From positions 377,450 through 441,449 of the forward strand of contig NMRB01000013.1 in NCBI GenBank assembly GCA_002633025.1: a DNA stretch of 64,000 bases. Reading direction: 5' to 3'. Origin of the DNA: Notospermus geniculatus. Lineage: Eukaryota > Nemertea > Pilidiophora > Heteronemertea > Lineidae. Position numbers and translations under genes: made by a program. The notes beneath the pieces are model-generated. The model saw nothing but the letters and a program-made list of their open reading frames with translations. It made no database searches and had not been told where the DNA came from. Shown here in pieces: positions 20,482-29,915 of the stretch (positions are counted from its first letter, which is position 1; each line of letters opens with the position of its first letter).

Positions 20482-23400
20482 TAGGAATGCCCCAACATCT
20501 AAGCTGTGTCCAATGCAACCTGGCGTGCATAAGAACTGTGGGAAACTGGTGAGTGACTGATATGTAGTGATACAACCCTCGACTTTTCAGCTTGTTTCAT
20601 CAGTTTACTTTCGCTAGTTTCGAAGCCTCATCACTCGTTGTGCGTCAGTCTAGGTAGTGCCCACCCCTGTAGTTTAAACCTCAGACATGTCTCCTCGTTT
20701 TCCAGTGTACCTTAGTTTGCGCCAAATGTAAGTCAGCGTACGGAGAAATCACGGCAAGGAGTACCATGGACTTGTATGGCGACTCGATGTTTTTCCTGTC
20801 CAAGGATTACTTTAACATTAAAGATACAACACTCCTTTTTGAAGTTGCAAAGAAGTGGCAGGAGTACAGGCGTAAAGCTCATAAGACAGAATACATGGTA
20901 AGAGCCCAGTCTAAGCCCGGTGGTCGAGTGGTTAGCGCGCTTGACTACCAACTGTGCAATGGGTCGGCGCGAGTTCGACTCCGGGCGAAGGCATGTACAA
21001 AAAATTGTGACACAGAAATGCAGGGTCCGTCGGATGGGACTAAAAGCCGTGGTCCCTTGTACCTGAGTGTCTATGCCAGGGCAAGTAAAAGACCCCAAAC
21101 AGGTGGACTGTAGCCTGTCGTGGACTCCATACCTCCGGCAAAAATCCAACAGGGTTATGAGGCCGGTAAATGATATAACCCAGTAGGTTACGCAGCTACG
21201 TACGATCAAAGTTTTTGGTTACACACATTTTCCAAACTGAAGGATTATATCATCTGCAGTTTTGAAAGGCAAAACCCTATTTCCACGTCGTTCAGAAATT
21301 CAATAAAAGTTGTGTTGGGTGTGTATTCTCTGTTCAACTGACGATTTTCATGACTGTCTTTGCACAACGTACCCTAATGGACAATCCAAACCATTCTCAA
21401 CTATCCAGAGGGTGGGATAGTATTGCCAGCAACATGTTTCTTTTCATAATCTTGTTCGACAGGAGAACCATTTTTATCATCACATCGTGCATCAGCAGTG
21501 TTGTTCTTTCAGAACCCTGCCCTGGTCACTGGCCTCTTCAAAAACATGAAAACCAAATTTGAAAAAGACAGCGCTCTGCTAAACGACACTAAGAATCTTG
21601 ACTACTATGGGAGTCTTTTGGGCCACAAATAGTATGTATGGCTGCCTGCATGGGATTCTATCAGTTTCACTGATCATCATCATGACCAAGATCAGCTAAT
21701 GCAAATGCCAAGTTAAAGGAGCACGGTATTGCCACTTTTTCTCGACAGCCGGCGCCACCGCGCCACTCTCCAACCCGAGTGTCTAACTACGTGTCGGCGA
21801 ATGACCCGATTTACTGCGTACATTTTGTAATGCATTTTTGTAGTTCGTCTTACTGCCGCTAGGTGGCTCCCTCTACGTCGGCAGTCAAATAACGCATTTG
21901 AGATCCAATACCGTGCTCCTTTAATGGCCGACATAAGGTCATCGTGAGTCTCTTGTGTTGGATGATACAGGCCCGTATTCTAGAAGCCTCCTTAACTCTA
22001 AGGTCCACTTTAAAGCTTTTGCCATACAAACAATAGCTAAAGGAAGCTTCTAGAATACGGCCCTAAATGTCGCTATGGCCATTGAGACAAAATTCAATGT
22101 CACTGCGACCTCAGTCTGTCGATGTCCATGTATACATGTATAGATGTTATAGATTGCACCCAAACCAAGTTGAGTGATGATTGTTGACTAAATGACATTA
22201 TTTGCACTTACAGCTTCTCGGATTTGATACCAAGCTTACCGAATGATGTCTTGCAGGGAGTTTGCAAGAGGCAGATACTAATGCCGTTGATGAGATCCAC
22301 GAAATCCATAGGAGAACTACGGGAAAAATGTCTGGAGGTGCGTTATTACGAACTCTAGATCTCCACTTGTTATTGTGATTTACTAGTAAATCTGATATCT
22401 TACAACAGCAAAATGTTCAGACGTTTGATAAATGGTACTCTAGGAATGTTTTAAGACGCCATCAACGTTGGTGTTTATCAGCCTCTTCACATGGCAACAC
22501 CATTATTCATAAAAAGCTACCAAAAGTCAGCCTCAGTAACGTGTTCTAATATCGCGTTGTTTCGTCCAGGCGGGAGTTTCTATGAGCCAACTGAACGGAC
22601 TTCTTCTTGATTTGCCATTGGAAAACGTGACCAACATCAAAGACAAGGATCTGTACCAAGCATTGGGGGCAATAGCAAGAAATGTTCATAATCTGAAGAC
22701 AAGGAAGGCCGTTGCTGACAGGATGATAAATTACATTTTGTAAGTACACTGTGCGATTAAATGCAATAATGTATATTCGGTTTATTCGATGAAGAATTAG
22801 GCAATGTCGACTAAATTTGAAATTCCAGCAGCGGCTGGCTGGGCCAGGTGTAGCAGTAAAAAGTGTCCCCCTGTAAAAAGTGTCCATTTCTATTGTTGAA
22901 TGACGGAATAAGCGGCATGCGTATAGAAACCAATTGTCAGAGATTAGAATGTAACAATAGGATCTTTTGTTCCCCGGACAGTTTTTCCTAGGACATTCTT
23001 TCCCTTCACACCTGTTCTAATTTAAACAAAGAGTAATGGTGGATGCCTACTTTTGCAGGAAGCTGGACCCGAACATGAATACATTGGAAAAATTGCCTAC
23101 TTCAATGCTACTACAATTATCTACCTTACTTGGCGAATTGGAAGTTGATTCACTCAAGCAGATAAATAAGGTACGGGATATGGTGGATATTTTAGAAACA
23201 AACAAACAACCTTAGTACACTGTAACATTACTGCACAAATTTATAGACTTCATAACTGGCAACTTGTCCGAATCGGTCGAAAGTAATAATTTAAAGCACC
23301 CATTCTTACTCTTACACTTCGATACTTACTGGAAGCAAACCCTACTCAAAATCTTACAGTACTTGTTCCTGCGTTAATATTCGTTTCTGATTGATTTCTG

Positions 23401-24067
23401 TAAAAAAAGGAAACCTTGGAAGAGGTTACTGCATCGCTGTCGTCGGAGTACAGAAAACTGGAGATCAATTGCATGTACCGAAACAAAGAGTGCGCCTTCC
23501 CAAACTCTGATTACTGTGCGTCGGGTTTAGCACAGGAGATGAAGAATCTTTTGGATGCTCAGCAAAATCGACCGACTACAGCCGGGAGGAGGAGGAGAAA
23601 ACGAGCAACGTCAGGTACGCCATCATTTTTCCTAATGACCACAGGAATGGACGCTTTCAGCTTCGCACAGAAAATTCATCTGATGCGAGGTGAAGTTTGT
23701 AAGAATTGTTTGTGTTGTCGTAGCAGCTTTTCGACGATCTCGACTAACGAACCAAAGCAGATGGACATTCACCAGAATCTTCAGAACTGCAGGAAGAAAA
23801 CTTCACGTCAAACCAGTAAACTAAATAATATTCTCTTGGATCGGACCTGAAATCGTTGTAGCCTCTTTGATCCACTGCTTTTCAGAAGTCACGCCGGTCA
23901 CGTGCATTAACATTAGAACACTCGGGAATGGTGTGACCAGTCTGACCTCCAATCAACTTAAAACAATAAAAGAACAAGACTTCAAAGATTGTACGAGTCG
24001 ACTGGGCAATCCTTCCCTTCCATTCACCGTGGAGCAGCTCGAAACTTTGGCAAAACGTGCAAAAGAG
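20482..24067 (+). CDS. Second copy (A2) of exons E28(partial)-E35
   Basis: Exon copies: E28 3' part about 20482-20548 (no 5' half), E29 20706-20897, E30 21513-21631, E31 22214-22337, E32 22570-22739, E33 23059-23170, E34 23410-23614, E35 23886-24067. All frames and splice sites are intact except truncated E28. Introns are nearly identical to A1 apart from a SINE and two MITE insertions. E35 of A1 ends in phase 0 and E29 of A2 starts in phase 0, so splicing both copies together would stay in frame. I think it more likely that A1 and A2 are alleles, with only one used. Confidence 0.75.
20909..21180 (+). mobile_element. tRNA-derived SINE insertion in the E29-E30 intron of A2
   Basis: Starts with a tRNA-like head (GTGGTCGAGTGGTTAGCGCG as A box, GAGTTCGACTCC as B box), followed by an unrelated body of about 190 bp. 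It interrupts sequence that is continuous in A1 (16190-16215) and is flanked by a short direct repeat, CCCAGT. Probably a recent RNA polymerase III retroposon. Confidence 0.75.
21713..21924. mobile_element. TTAA-flanked MITE, 212 bp with TSD, in A2 only
   Basis: TTAA at both edges; inner ends AAGGAGCACGGTATTG and CAATACCGTGCTCCTT. A1 has a single TTAA at the same place (near 16751), so the target duplication is proven within the window. TTAA targeting points to piggyBac or Kolobok transposases acting in trans. Relatives at 24664, 41052, 47461, 49031 and 56578. Confidence 0.88.
21972..22066. mobile_element. Small CAGGCCCGTATTCTAGAA-type inverted-repeat MITE, in A2 only
   Basis: The arms CAGGCCCGTATTCTAGAAGC and GCTTCTAGAATACGGCCCT face each other about 95 bp apart. 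A1 lacks it (about 16790-16800). A TA precedes the left end. Confidence 0.7.
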
Positions 24068-24199
24068 GTAATTTTTAAAGTGAATCTTACCCTGATGCTG
24101 ACTCACTATACCTGTACATGTATAACGAACTTTGCCGACATGCACGCGTTTCTTTCAGGACCGTAAAAAATGGTTCATACGTGTATAGCTGCTTCATTA

Positions 24200-24319
24200 G
24201 GGAGTTTGAGATCAGCAACTTATCACGGATCCTTATACGTATACGGATAGATTTCTGTACAATGAGGACAAATTTTGTGTACATAAGGATCCGTGATAAG
24301 TTGCTGATCTCAAACTCCC
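24200..24319. mobile_element. TA-flanked MITE with GGGAGTTT ends
   Basis: TA-GGGAGTTTGAGATCAGC at the left, GCTGATCTCAAACTCCC-TA at the right; arms about 40 bp. In A1 only its left part is present (19147-19210) before homology ends. GGGAGTTT-ended relatives lie at 43545, 45793 and 59682. Confidence 0.7.
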
Positions 24320-24369
24320 TATTATTTTTCATAAGGGCCGAATGAAATCATGGCCATTTCATTTTGCAG

Positions 24370-24546
24370 TATTGGGGCCCCGCATCGAATTGGACTTCAG
24401 ACAGAGTGTGGACGGTTGGAGGCATTGTTGTTGGTCTCTTAGCTAGCGATATAGAGAGTACCAAGATCGACACTTTGGAAACCGCGATGAGGGTCGGTGC
24501 TGCTAAAGGCTGGGCATTGCTTTCAAGTGCTGGCAGGGACAGAAAG
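24370..24546 (+). CDS. E36: mesothelin-like part 2
   Basis: Acceptor ttttgcag, donor GTAAGA; 59 codons, phase 0-0. NWTSDRVWTVGGIVVGLLAS matches E18 in its Trp-Thr-x(2)-x-Val-x(3)-Gly pattern. NWT is a possible N-glycosylation sequon. Single copy in the window. Confidence 0.85.
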
Positions 24547-24663
24547 GTAAGAACCCAAGGCGACCGTGGCCGCACCAACCAGTAAAATCCTAGTTTATTC
24601 AAAAATGCCTTGAATTGCGGTTATATGAAATATGATCCATGGGTGCAGCAATCAGCGACTTCT

Positions 24664-24877
24664 TTAAGGAGCACGATGCGTTCTCTTATCGTATTTTGAC
24701 TGCCGATGTAGAGACTAGCGGAAGAAATACGAACTAATAAAACATGACAGAACGTACTTAGTAGCCTACATTGGAATCATTCGCCGACAACGTAGTTAGT
24801 CCATGGGCTTGGAGAGTGGCGCGCACGGCGATGGTGGCGCCAGCTGTCGAGAAAAAGTGGCAATACGGGCTCCTTTA
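24664..24877. mobile_element. Degenerate TTAA-type MITE in the E36-E37 intron
   Basis: Same family as 21713-21924 (AAGGAGCACGATGCG at the left, GTGGCAATACGGGCTCCTTTA at the right). The right TTAA has decayed to TTTA, so this copy is older. Confidence 0.75.
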
Positions 24878-24932
24878 GATCTACATGTATGATAAATCAC
24901 AGTGTCATGATTCTCAATCTATTGAATCATAG

Positions 24933-25081
24933 CTTTCAGCAGCTTTCACCCAGTTTTCGAAAGGTGTACTGGGCGGTCATATCCCCAAACTCACCGGCTC
25001 CCAGCTGCGAACAATATCAAACCTTGCATGTGGGATCTCGGTCAGCAAAATCGACGCGGAAGTAACAAAAGAAGCAGTGGG
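24933..25081 (+). CDS. E37: mesothelin-like part 2
   Basis: Acceptor aatcatag, donor GTAGGT; phase 0 to 2. Contains LTGSQLRTISNLACGISVSK, matching E19. Confidence 0.85.
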
Positions 25082-25208
25082 GTAGGTATACCATCTCTCC
25101 ATCTTCCACTGGTCATTTATCATTTAGGCTACCAATGGACCCGTCAAAATATTCTTTCCCTGACGTACGCAGTCTTCAAGACTCTCATGGCCGAACTTTT
25201 TGTTTCAG

Positions 25209-25336
25209 GGACTCAGTGATGGAGCTTGGGCTGCTGACCACGTGTACAACAAACCAGTTGACGAAGTTCGCTCAGAAGGCAGTTGACGCTTATAACGGAA
25301 CACTTCCAGAACCACGTGATATGCAGATTCTTGTTG
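25209..25336 (+). CDS. E38: mesothelin-like part 2 (copy B1)
   Basis: Acceptor tgtttcag, donor GTAAGT; phase 2 to 1. Contains LLTTCTTNQLTKFAQKAVDA. Block B starts inside this exon at about 25291; the B2 copy keeps only its 3' 46 bp or so. Confidence 0.85.
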
Positions 25337-25428
25337 GTAAGTTTGATGTTTCCAAGAAAGACATTGAAAGTGCAGTGCACTATTGGGTTTCCAACGGAGT
25401 CCAGTTACATTTTCCATTCAACTTGTAA

Positions 25429-25644
25429 AGCCCAGTTTATACTTCGACGCACGACCATCGCCGGCGACCGACGCGCGTTCTTGCGTTCAACGCCGACCCC
25501 GTCGTGCGATTTGGTCGGCGTCCGATCGCGAGGCTGTAATTACCTGAGTCATTTCATTAAACTGGTCGCCGTCGCTAAAGTACGCGTCCAGATTTGGTCG
25601 TGCGTCGGACGCCGAAGGGTTTGCGTCGAAGTATAAACTAGGCT
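25429..25644. mobile_element. TAA-flanked MITE in the E38-E39 intron (B1)
   Basis: TAA-AGCCCAGTTTATACTTCGACGC at the left, GCGTCGAAGTATAAACTAGGCT-TAA at the right, with a GC-rich palindromic interior (CGACC/GGTCG runs). Three-base TAA duplications fit PIF/Harbinger-type elements. Also in B2 (30716-30929). Confidence 0.75.
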
Positions 25645-25708
25645 TAAGAGACAAGCTGTGGATTCATACGTGCTGTAGGAAAATGACACAAGATTGTTGC
25701 TTTTTCAG

Positions 25709-25806
25709 GAGGACTTAAAGAAGATCAAATCGAAAAAATAACTCCAGAGCAGATCAAACAACTGACACCAACTACCGTCGCACATCTTCCACCTGGGATT
25801 CCAATA
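25709..25806 (+). CDS. E39: mesothelin-like part 2 (copy B1)
   Basis: Acceptor ctttttcag, donor GTAAGT; phase 1 to 0, 98 bp. Encodes GGLKEDQIEKITPEQIKQLT, then PTTVAHLPPGIPI, a clear superfamily repeat. Identical in B2 (30994-31091). A 263-bp MITE begins only 7 bp after the exon end. Confidence 0.88.
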
Positions 25807-25813
25807 GTAAGTA

Positions 25814-26076
25814 AAGTGCTTTTCAGAATGTCCAGTCATTTTTGCACTCATTTTACCTTGCAATGGAACCTAACCACAAACCACAAATGGGCCAGTTACG
25901 TGTGCATGATTGCATGATTATCTTGAATCAGAGTATAGACCTGAACAAGGTCCTATTAGAAGTCGGTCAACCGCGAATTGACATGCACACGTAATTGGCC
26001 AATTTGTGGTTTGTGGTTAGGTTCCATTGCAAGGTAAAATGAGTGCAAAAATGACTGGACATTCTGAAAAGCACTT
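25814..26076. mobile_element. 263-bp long-TIR MITE flanked by TA (B1)
   Basis: Ends AAGTGCTTTTCAGAATGTCC and its reverse complement; arms about 110 bp, nearly perfect; TA on both sides. Second copy at the same site in B2 (31099-31361), third copy at 32790-33052 where B1 has the empty site. Confidence 0.88.
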
Positions 26077-26198
26077 TACACGTAGTTCCAAGAATCAACA
26101 ACTGGTTCTAAACGTTATGAAGTCATTTCATCGGTCATCGACAGCAATACATGCACATCAGTACATGGACACATATAATGACACATTGCTTTCTTCAG

Positions 26199-26361
26199 AA
26201 ATTTTCCATCGCTCAGTTGAAAGCATTCACCCCTGCGATGGCCCTCAGAATGACTGCGGAACAAAGAAAGGCCCTTCCAAGAGAAAAGCGTGATGTCATA
26301 GATGAAATTTTGGAGACCCTGCCACCCGAGGCCGTGGCTGCCAGAATGAAAGATTCAGCCG
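26199..26361 (+). CDS. E40: end of mesothelin-like part 2 (copy B1)
   Basis: Acceptor tttcttcag, donor GTAGGT; phase 0 to 1. Encodes KFSIAQLKAFTPAMALRM followed by LPREKRDVIDEILETLPPEA. Ends KDSAG, which with E41 gives small residues suitable for a GPI attachment site. B2 copy 31496-31658. Confidence 0.87.
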
Positions 26362-26762
26362 GTAGGTACAGGACATCGCTTTCGGGATCGCTTTCATCAT
26401 TGCTCAGTCTGCACTGCACGAATCCTACGGCAACATCGCTTCTTCATGTATGCTCGTTTGTGTCAGTGTGGTGACGAAACAAGCAACCACCACTGGACTC
26501 TGGAACGCATGATAGCCTCGAATGCCCACGCCCTTCAATACGGTTTGTTTGTAAATAAATGGGGATCACAGCGACAATAGAGAGCAGAACGCCGCAATCA
26601 GCTCCTACACAATGGACGCCTTTTGTTTGGGAGATTGATCAGGATGGGGATGTCAATTTCATCTCAATACATGTAGTGTTAACCACTAGTGACATCATTG
26701 AGGAAGTGGGGATGATCCCCATTGTTTGGTTACGATAATACAATTTTCATATATTTTCACAG

Positions 26763-26845
26763 GGAAAACTGCTTCAAACCCTTGGATACTTCTCATTGTC
26801 AGCGCCGTTCTCGTGCTGACGACGTGCAAGGGGACTATGATATGA
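26763..26845 (+). CDS. E41: last exon, GPI-anchor-type hydrophobic tail (copy B1)
   Basis: Acceptor tttcacag, phase 1; encodes KTASNPWILLIVSAVLVL and TTCKGTMI, then TGA. Small polar residues followed by about 14 hydrophobic residues and a very short tail suit a GPI-anchor signal, as in mesothelin; a type I TM segment with no cytoplasmic tail is the alternative. B2 copy 32057-32139 is identical in protein. Confidence 0.85.
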
Positions 26846-27131
26846 AATCAGAGGATCCACCCAGAACGCCAACAGGAACAACTGGATACAGTCCCTTAAA
26901 ATTAATTTCGACCATTCACAGAAATGAGAAAGCGATACACCGAGCGTACAGTATGCAAAATAATCTCTAATTCCGTACATGTTTTACAACTGCACCTTGG
27001 AACTGCAAGTGTCTCGTTTGTATTTTCGATAGGTTTCCTACGAAAAGACACCTCTGTCATCCGCCAGAGAAAGGCTGGTACATATTTCACGGCAAGTCAG
27101 CCGGAACAACGTCAAAACAGACTGATCCGTC

Positions 27132-27157
27132 CATGGAGGTAAAATTATACCTCCATG
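27132..27157. mobile_element. 26-bp hairpin insertion with 7-bp direct repeats (B1)
   Basis: CATGGAGGTAAAATTATACC then TCCATG, flanked by ATCCGTC at 27125-27131 and 27158-27164. The B2 copy (32420-32454, 35 bp) has the same ends and flanks but a longer middle. Confidence 0.7.
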
Positions 27158-27210
27158 ATCCGTCCGTGTGTGCATTGTGAACCTTCGGCACATTGACTGC
27201 AGTACATGTA

Positions 27211-27216
27211 AATAAA
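27211..27216 (+). promoter_or_regulatory. Polyadenylation signal of the mesothelin-like gene (B1)
   Basis: AATAAA about 366 bp after the stop in E41. The B2 copy has AATAAA at 32505-32510. No closer canonical signal is seen. Confidence 0.5.
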
Positions 27217-27494
27217 ACTGCACAGCCAGCGTCCAAATTGTGATTGAGCCAAGATTGATGTCCTTTCTTTGACAGTAGCCTATGGTGTTGTGTTGGCATC
27301 AGACCACAGCGTTCCCGAAATCGGTTCTCGTCAATTTCACCTTCTTTTTATTTGGAATATACGTATTTTTTCATTAGCAACTTAACACATAGCCAACGAC
27401 GTGTTGGACTGTATATCCATACCATAGATGGTTGAGCAATCCTGATCGAACGGGAAAGGGGTGCAAGAGACAAACACCGTCCACAACGTTTAAC

Positions 27495-27539
27495 CTTGGA
27501 GGAATTATACTGAATATAACTCAGTATAATTCCTCCAAG
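27495..27539. mobile_element. 45-bp hairpin insertion with 7-bp direct repeats, in B1 only
   Basis: Ends CTTGGAGGAATTATACTGA and its near reverse complement; flanked by GTTTAAC at 27488-27494 and 27540-27546. B2 has one GTTTAAC (32747-32753) and no element. Confidence 0.8.
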
Positions 27540-27596
27540 GTTTAACATATCGTGCATTTTAGGTGACGCACATGTAGCATGTAGACATGTATATTA

Positions 27597-27727
27597 GGCT
27601 GGGTTTACATCGAGGCACACGCGACACGGACACGCAGGCGAACAATGGCTTCACAAAGGATTCATCACCATGAAACCTTTGTTCGTCTCCGTGTTCGTGT
27701 CGCGTGTGCCCCAATGTAAACCCAGCC
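27597..27727. mobile_element. 131-bp TTA-flanked MITE, in B1 only
   Basis: TTA-GGCTGGGTTTACATCGAGG at the left and CCCCAATGTAAACCCAGCC-TTA at the right, arms about 60 bp with interruptions. B2 has the empty site with one TTA (about 33073). TTA duplication fits PIF/Harbinger. Similar end logic at 39490-39629. Confidence 0.82.
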
Positions 27728-29212
27728 TTAAAGCGACGATGTTTTAGGTAGGCCTACCCTACGCTGGAGTAGATAATCGTGTAAAAAGACTTTTTGGAAT
27801 CACTTTTGTTCTTTTCACCGAATGGGGAGTAATGCATTGTGCAAAGTACATTGTATATGTAATCAACAAAATTGGATTTGGTGCTGTCGAGAATCGTGCT
27901 ATGAAACCGATCTATGCAGTTGTGGGACGATAAATTGAATGTAACTTTACATCTTTCACTTGTTGTAAGCTATATTTTTTCGCATTATTACGTGGATACG
28001 AGGGATGACGAATGAAACGACGAGACATATGGCATGTATGTTTGGTGTTGGAAAGGCAATTTCGTGGCAGCTACATGACTGTATAAACGCCAGTGAATGA
28101 ACGGGTCGGTGCAAGGGTACGTGTATATAATATGGTTTGTTCGGAATTTATTGTAAAAAGAATTTTATATTTTTTCCTGTGTTTACATTGTCACCTTATC
28201 ATTAAAAAATGTCTTCTATGTGTGACAAAACATTGTCGCGTATCTTCATTTTGACACTGTGGAGCCCAAAGCTAGGATGCAATTGCGTTGACCCTAAGAC
28301 ATCAATGGCGGTTTGACCTTGGAGGAATAAGCCAGACTTGTTCCTCCAAGATTCGGCCTACTCTGCCAACAGAATCTCTTGGATTAATTAGACATGTGCC
28401 CAGAAGATGGCACTTCGGTTGCTATTAGCCTTTTGGCACGTTCGATCATGCCGCGAAAAAAATTCCATCAAAGGTGCGGCCCTTCATATCCTTGTGTTAT
28501 GTCTTGTCTGCCGATTAATCATGTCTGCCGATTAATCATTAATGTCCCCTGCACTGGTCCAGAATGACCGATTATTTATGAACATGTACATGTTCATGGA
28601 CAGGAAACACAGGCACTCCATGCTGTAGCACCGAGCATCGGTAAAAAAATTGCGGTCAACTGACGTTTTGTAAACATATTGATGACCAACAGCGTGGAAA
28701 TACTCAGGTTTTTACACGACGTCTATTTTTTCCTCCAATGCCATGTGTCGCCGAAGGGCCCGACGATTTATTGAAGAAAATTGAAGAAAAAAATCGTAAA
28801 ACAATGGGGCAATCTCCAATGCGTAACTTCGTGAACATCAACTACCCACCACAGCTACTGGTTCCCCAACTTGCCTATAGATGGTTTTGCTCCAATTATA
28901 TGTTCATTTGTGTCCGGATTCCACATACTTTGCCTTCGGTGGAGAGCTATTTAGGTTGAATAGCCAATGGGGCAAACTGTGAATGAATGGACGTATCCAT
29001 TGTGATTGTGTACCACAACTCCTTTCTTCTAATTGCGGGATTCAATGGATGAGCATGCGGGAATGACCTTTGTCTGACGTATCCTTACCATTACCATTAC
29101 ATCACCGACTATAGGGATAAGCAGAAGTATTAGGGACAGACTTGTCCCATTATACTAGGAGATGGTTAACTCAAAGCGGAATATTCGTTAGTGACTCGTG
29201 GTGATTATCGCT

Positions 29213-29284
29213 ATGAACCCCGAAGGATCTCTTCTTTTTAGTGTCTTAATAGTTGGTCTTCTTTCTGGAGTTTACACTGGAAAG
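29213..29284 (+). CDS. Signal-peptide exon of the TSP1-trypsin serine protease (copy B1)
   Basis: ATG followed by NPEGSLLFSVLIVGLLSG and VYTGK, then donor GTAAGT; 24 codons ending in phase 0. It has a hydrophobic core and a small-residue region, as in a secretory signal. The next coding exon found downstream on this strand (40407) starts in phase 0, which is why I join them. B2 copy 34531-34602 reads MNLEGS at the start. A possible TATA-like ATTATACT lies about 60 bp upstream. Confidence 0.6.
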
Positions 29285-29915
29285 GTAAGTATATTTATCT
29301 AGTAGTAGACACTTCAAAATCAAAATCATTTACATCATAATCTCCCACAAAATAAACGGGTAGCTGCTTTCGGAGAGATGTTAAAGTACCTGACGAGAAG
29401 AGCTATCCGAGGGAAATCTGTTGAGCCTTTCAATTTGGCATGAGCGATGATGATTTGCGTTGATTTCATCGACCTTTGATGAGAAGTCGGACATAGTATT
29501 GTGCCAAAGCCATGATGTAAAAGCATTGTCGTGTGAGATCGAGATGGACTCCAGATATTCGACTTGATATTCCAACTTGAAATGGGAGTTTTTGGTTCAA
29601 ATGGGTTCCTTTGTATAAAGCAGACTATCTTCCACGAATTGGTAAACTTTGGTACCAATTTCTGTGGCAGTTGGACAGCAACCGACCTTATTTTCACTCT
29701 GTACCGCTTATACATAGCGCTGCATATCTACTCCTAAACGACGGCAATCCCAATTTTTACCAAATTAGGCCCTGTGTTTAAATATTATCGCTTGTGATGA
29801 ACTTTGTCCATGAGTTGTAATAAATTTTAGTATGTTTGATGACTCCATGGCCTAATTAGGTGGTTCATTCAGATTGTGCTAATTAGTGACTACCCGCGCC
29901 GAGCAAGGAAGTTAC

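Larger units (their letters stand above)
1164..26845 (+). other. Gene model: two-unit mesothelin/stereocilin-like GPI-anchored surface protein (41 exons seen, 5' end missing)
   Basis: Gene-level entry; exons are listed separately as E1-E41. All junctions are GT-AG and phases agree throughout, so the joined exons stay open for about 2,110 codons to a stop in E41. Family assignment rests on repeated helical motifs of the type seen in mesothelin, stereocilin and otoancorin (LTxxQL, WTPEQV, ITPEQIKQLTP), scattered Cys, polybasic furin-type sites at the same place as the mesothelin precursor cleavage, and a C-terminal hydrophobic GPI-type tail. Layout: Ser/Thr linkers E1-E4, superhelix 1 E5-E15, furin plus mesothelin-like part 1 E16-E22, mucin-like linker E23, superhelix 2 E24-E33, furin plus mesothelin-like part 2 E34-E40, anchor E41. 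Likely an extracellular adhesion or matrix protein (inference). No signal peptide or promoter was found upstream, so the N-terminus lies before position 1. E28-E35 and E38-E41 each have a second near-identical copy in the window. Confidence 0.8.
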
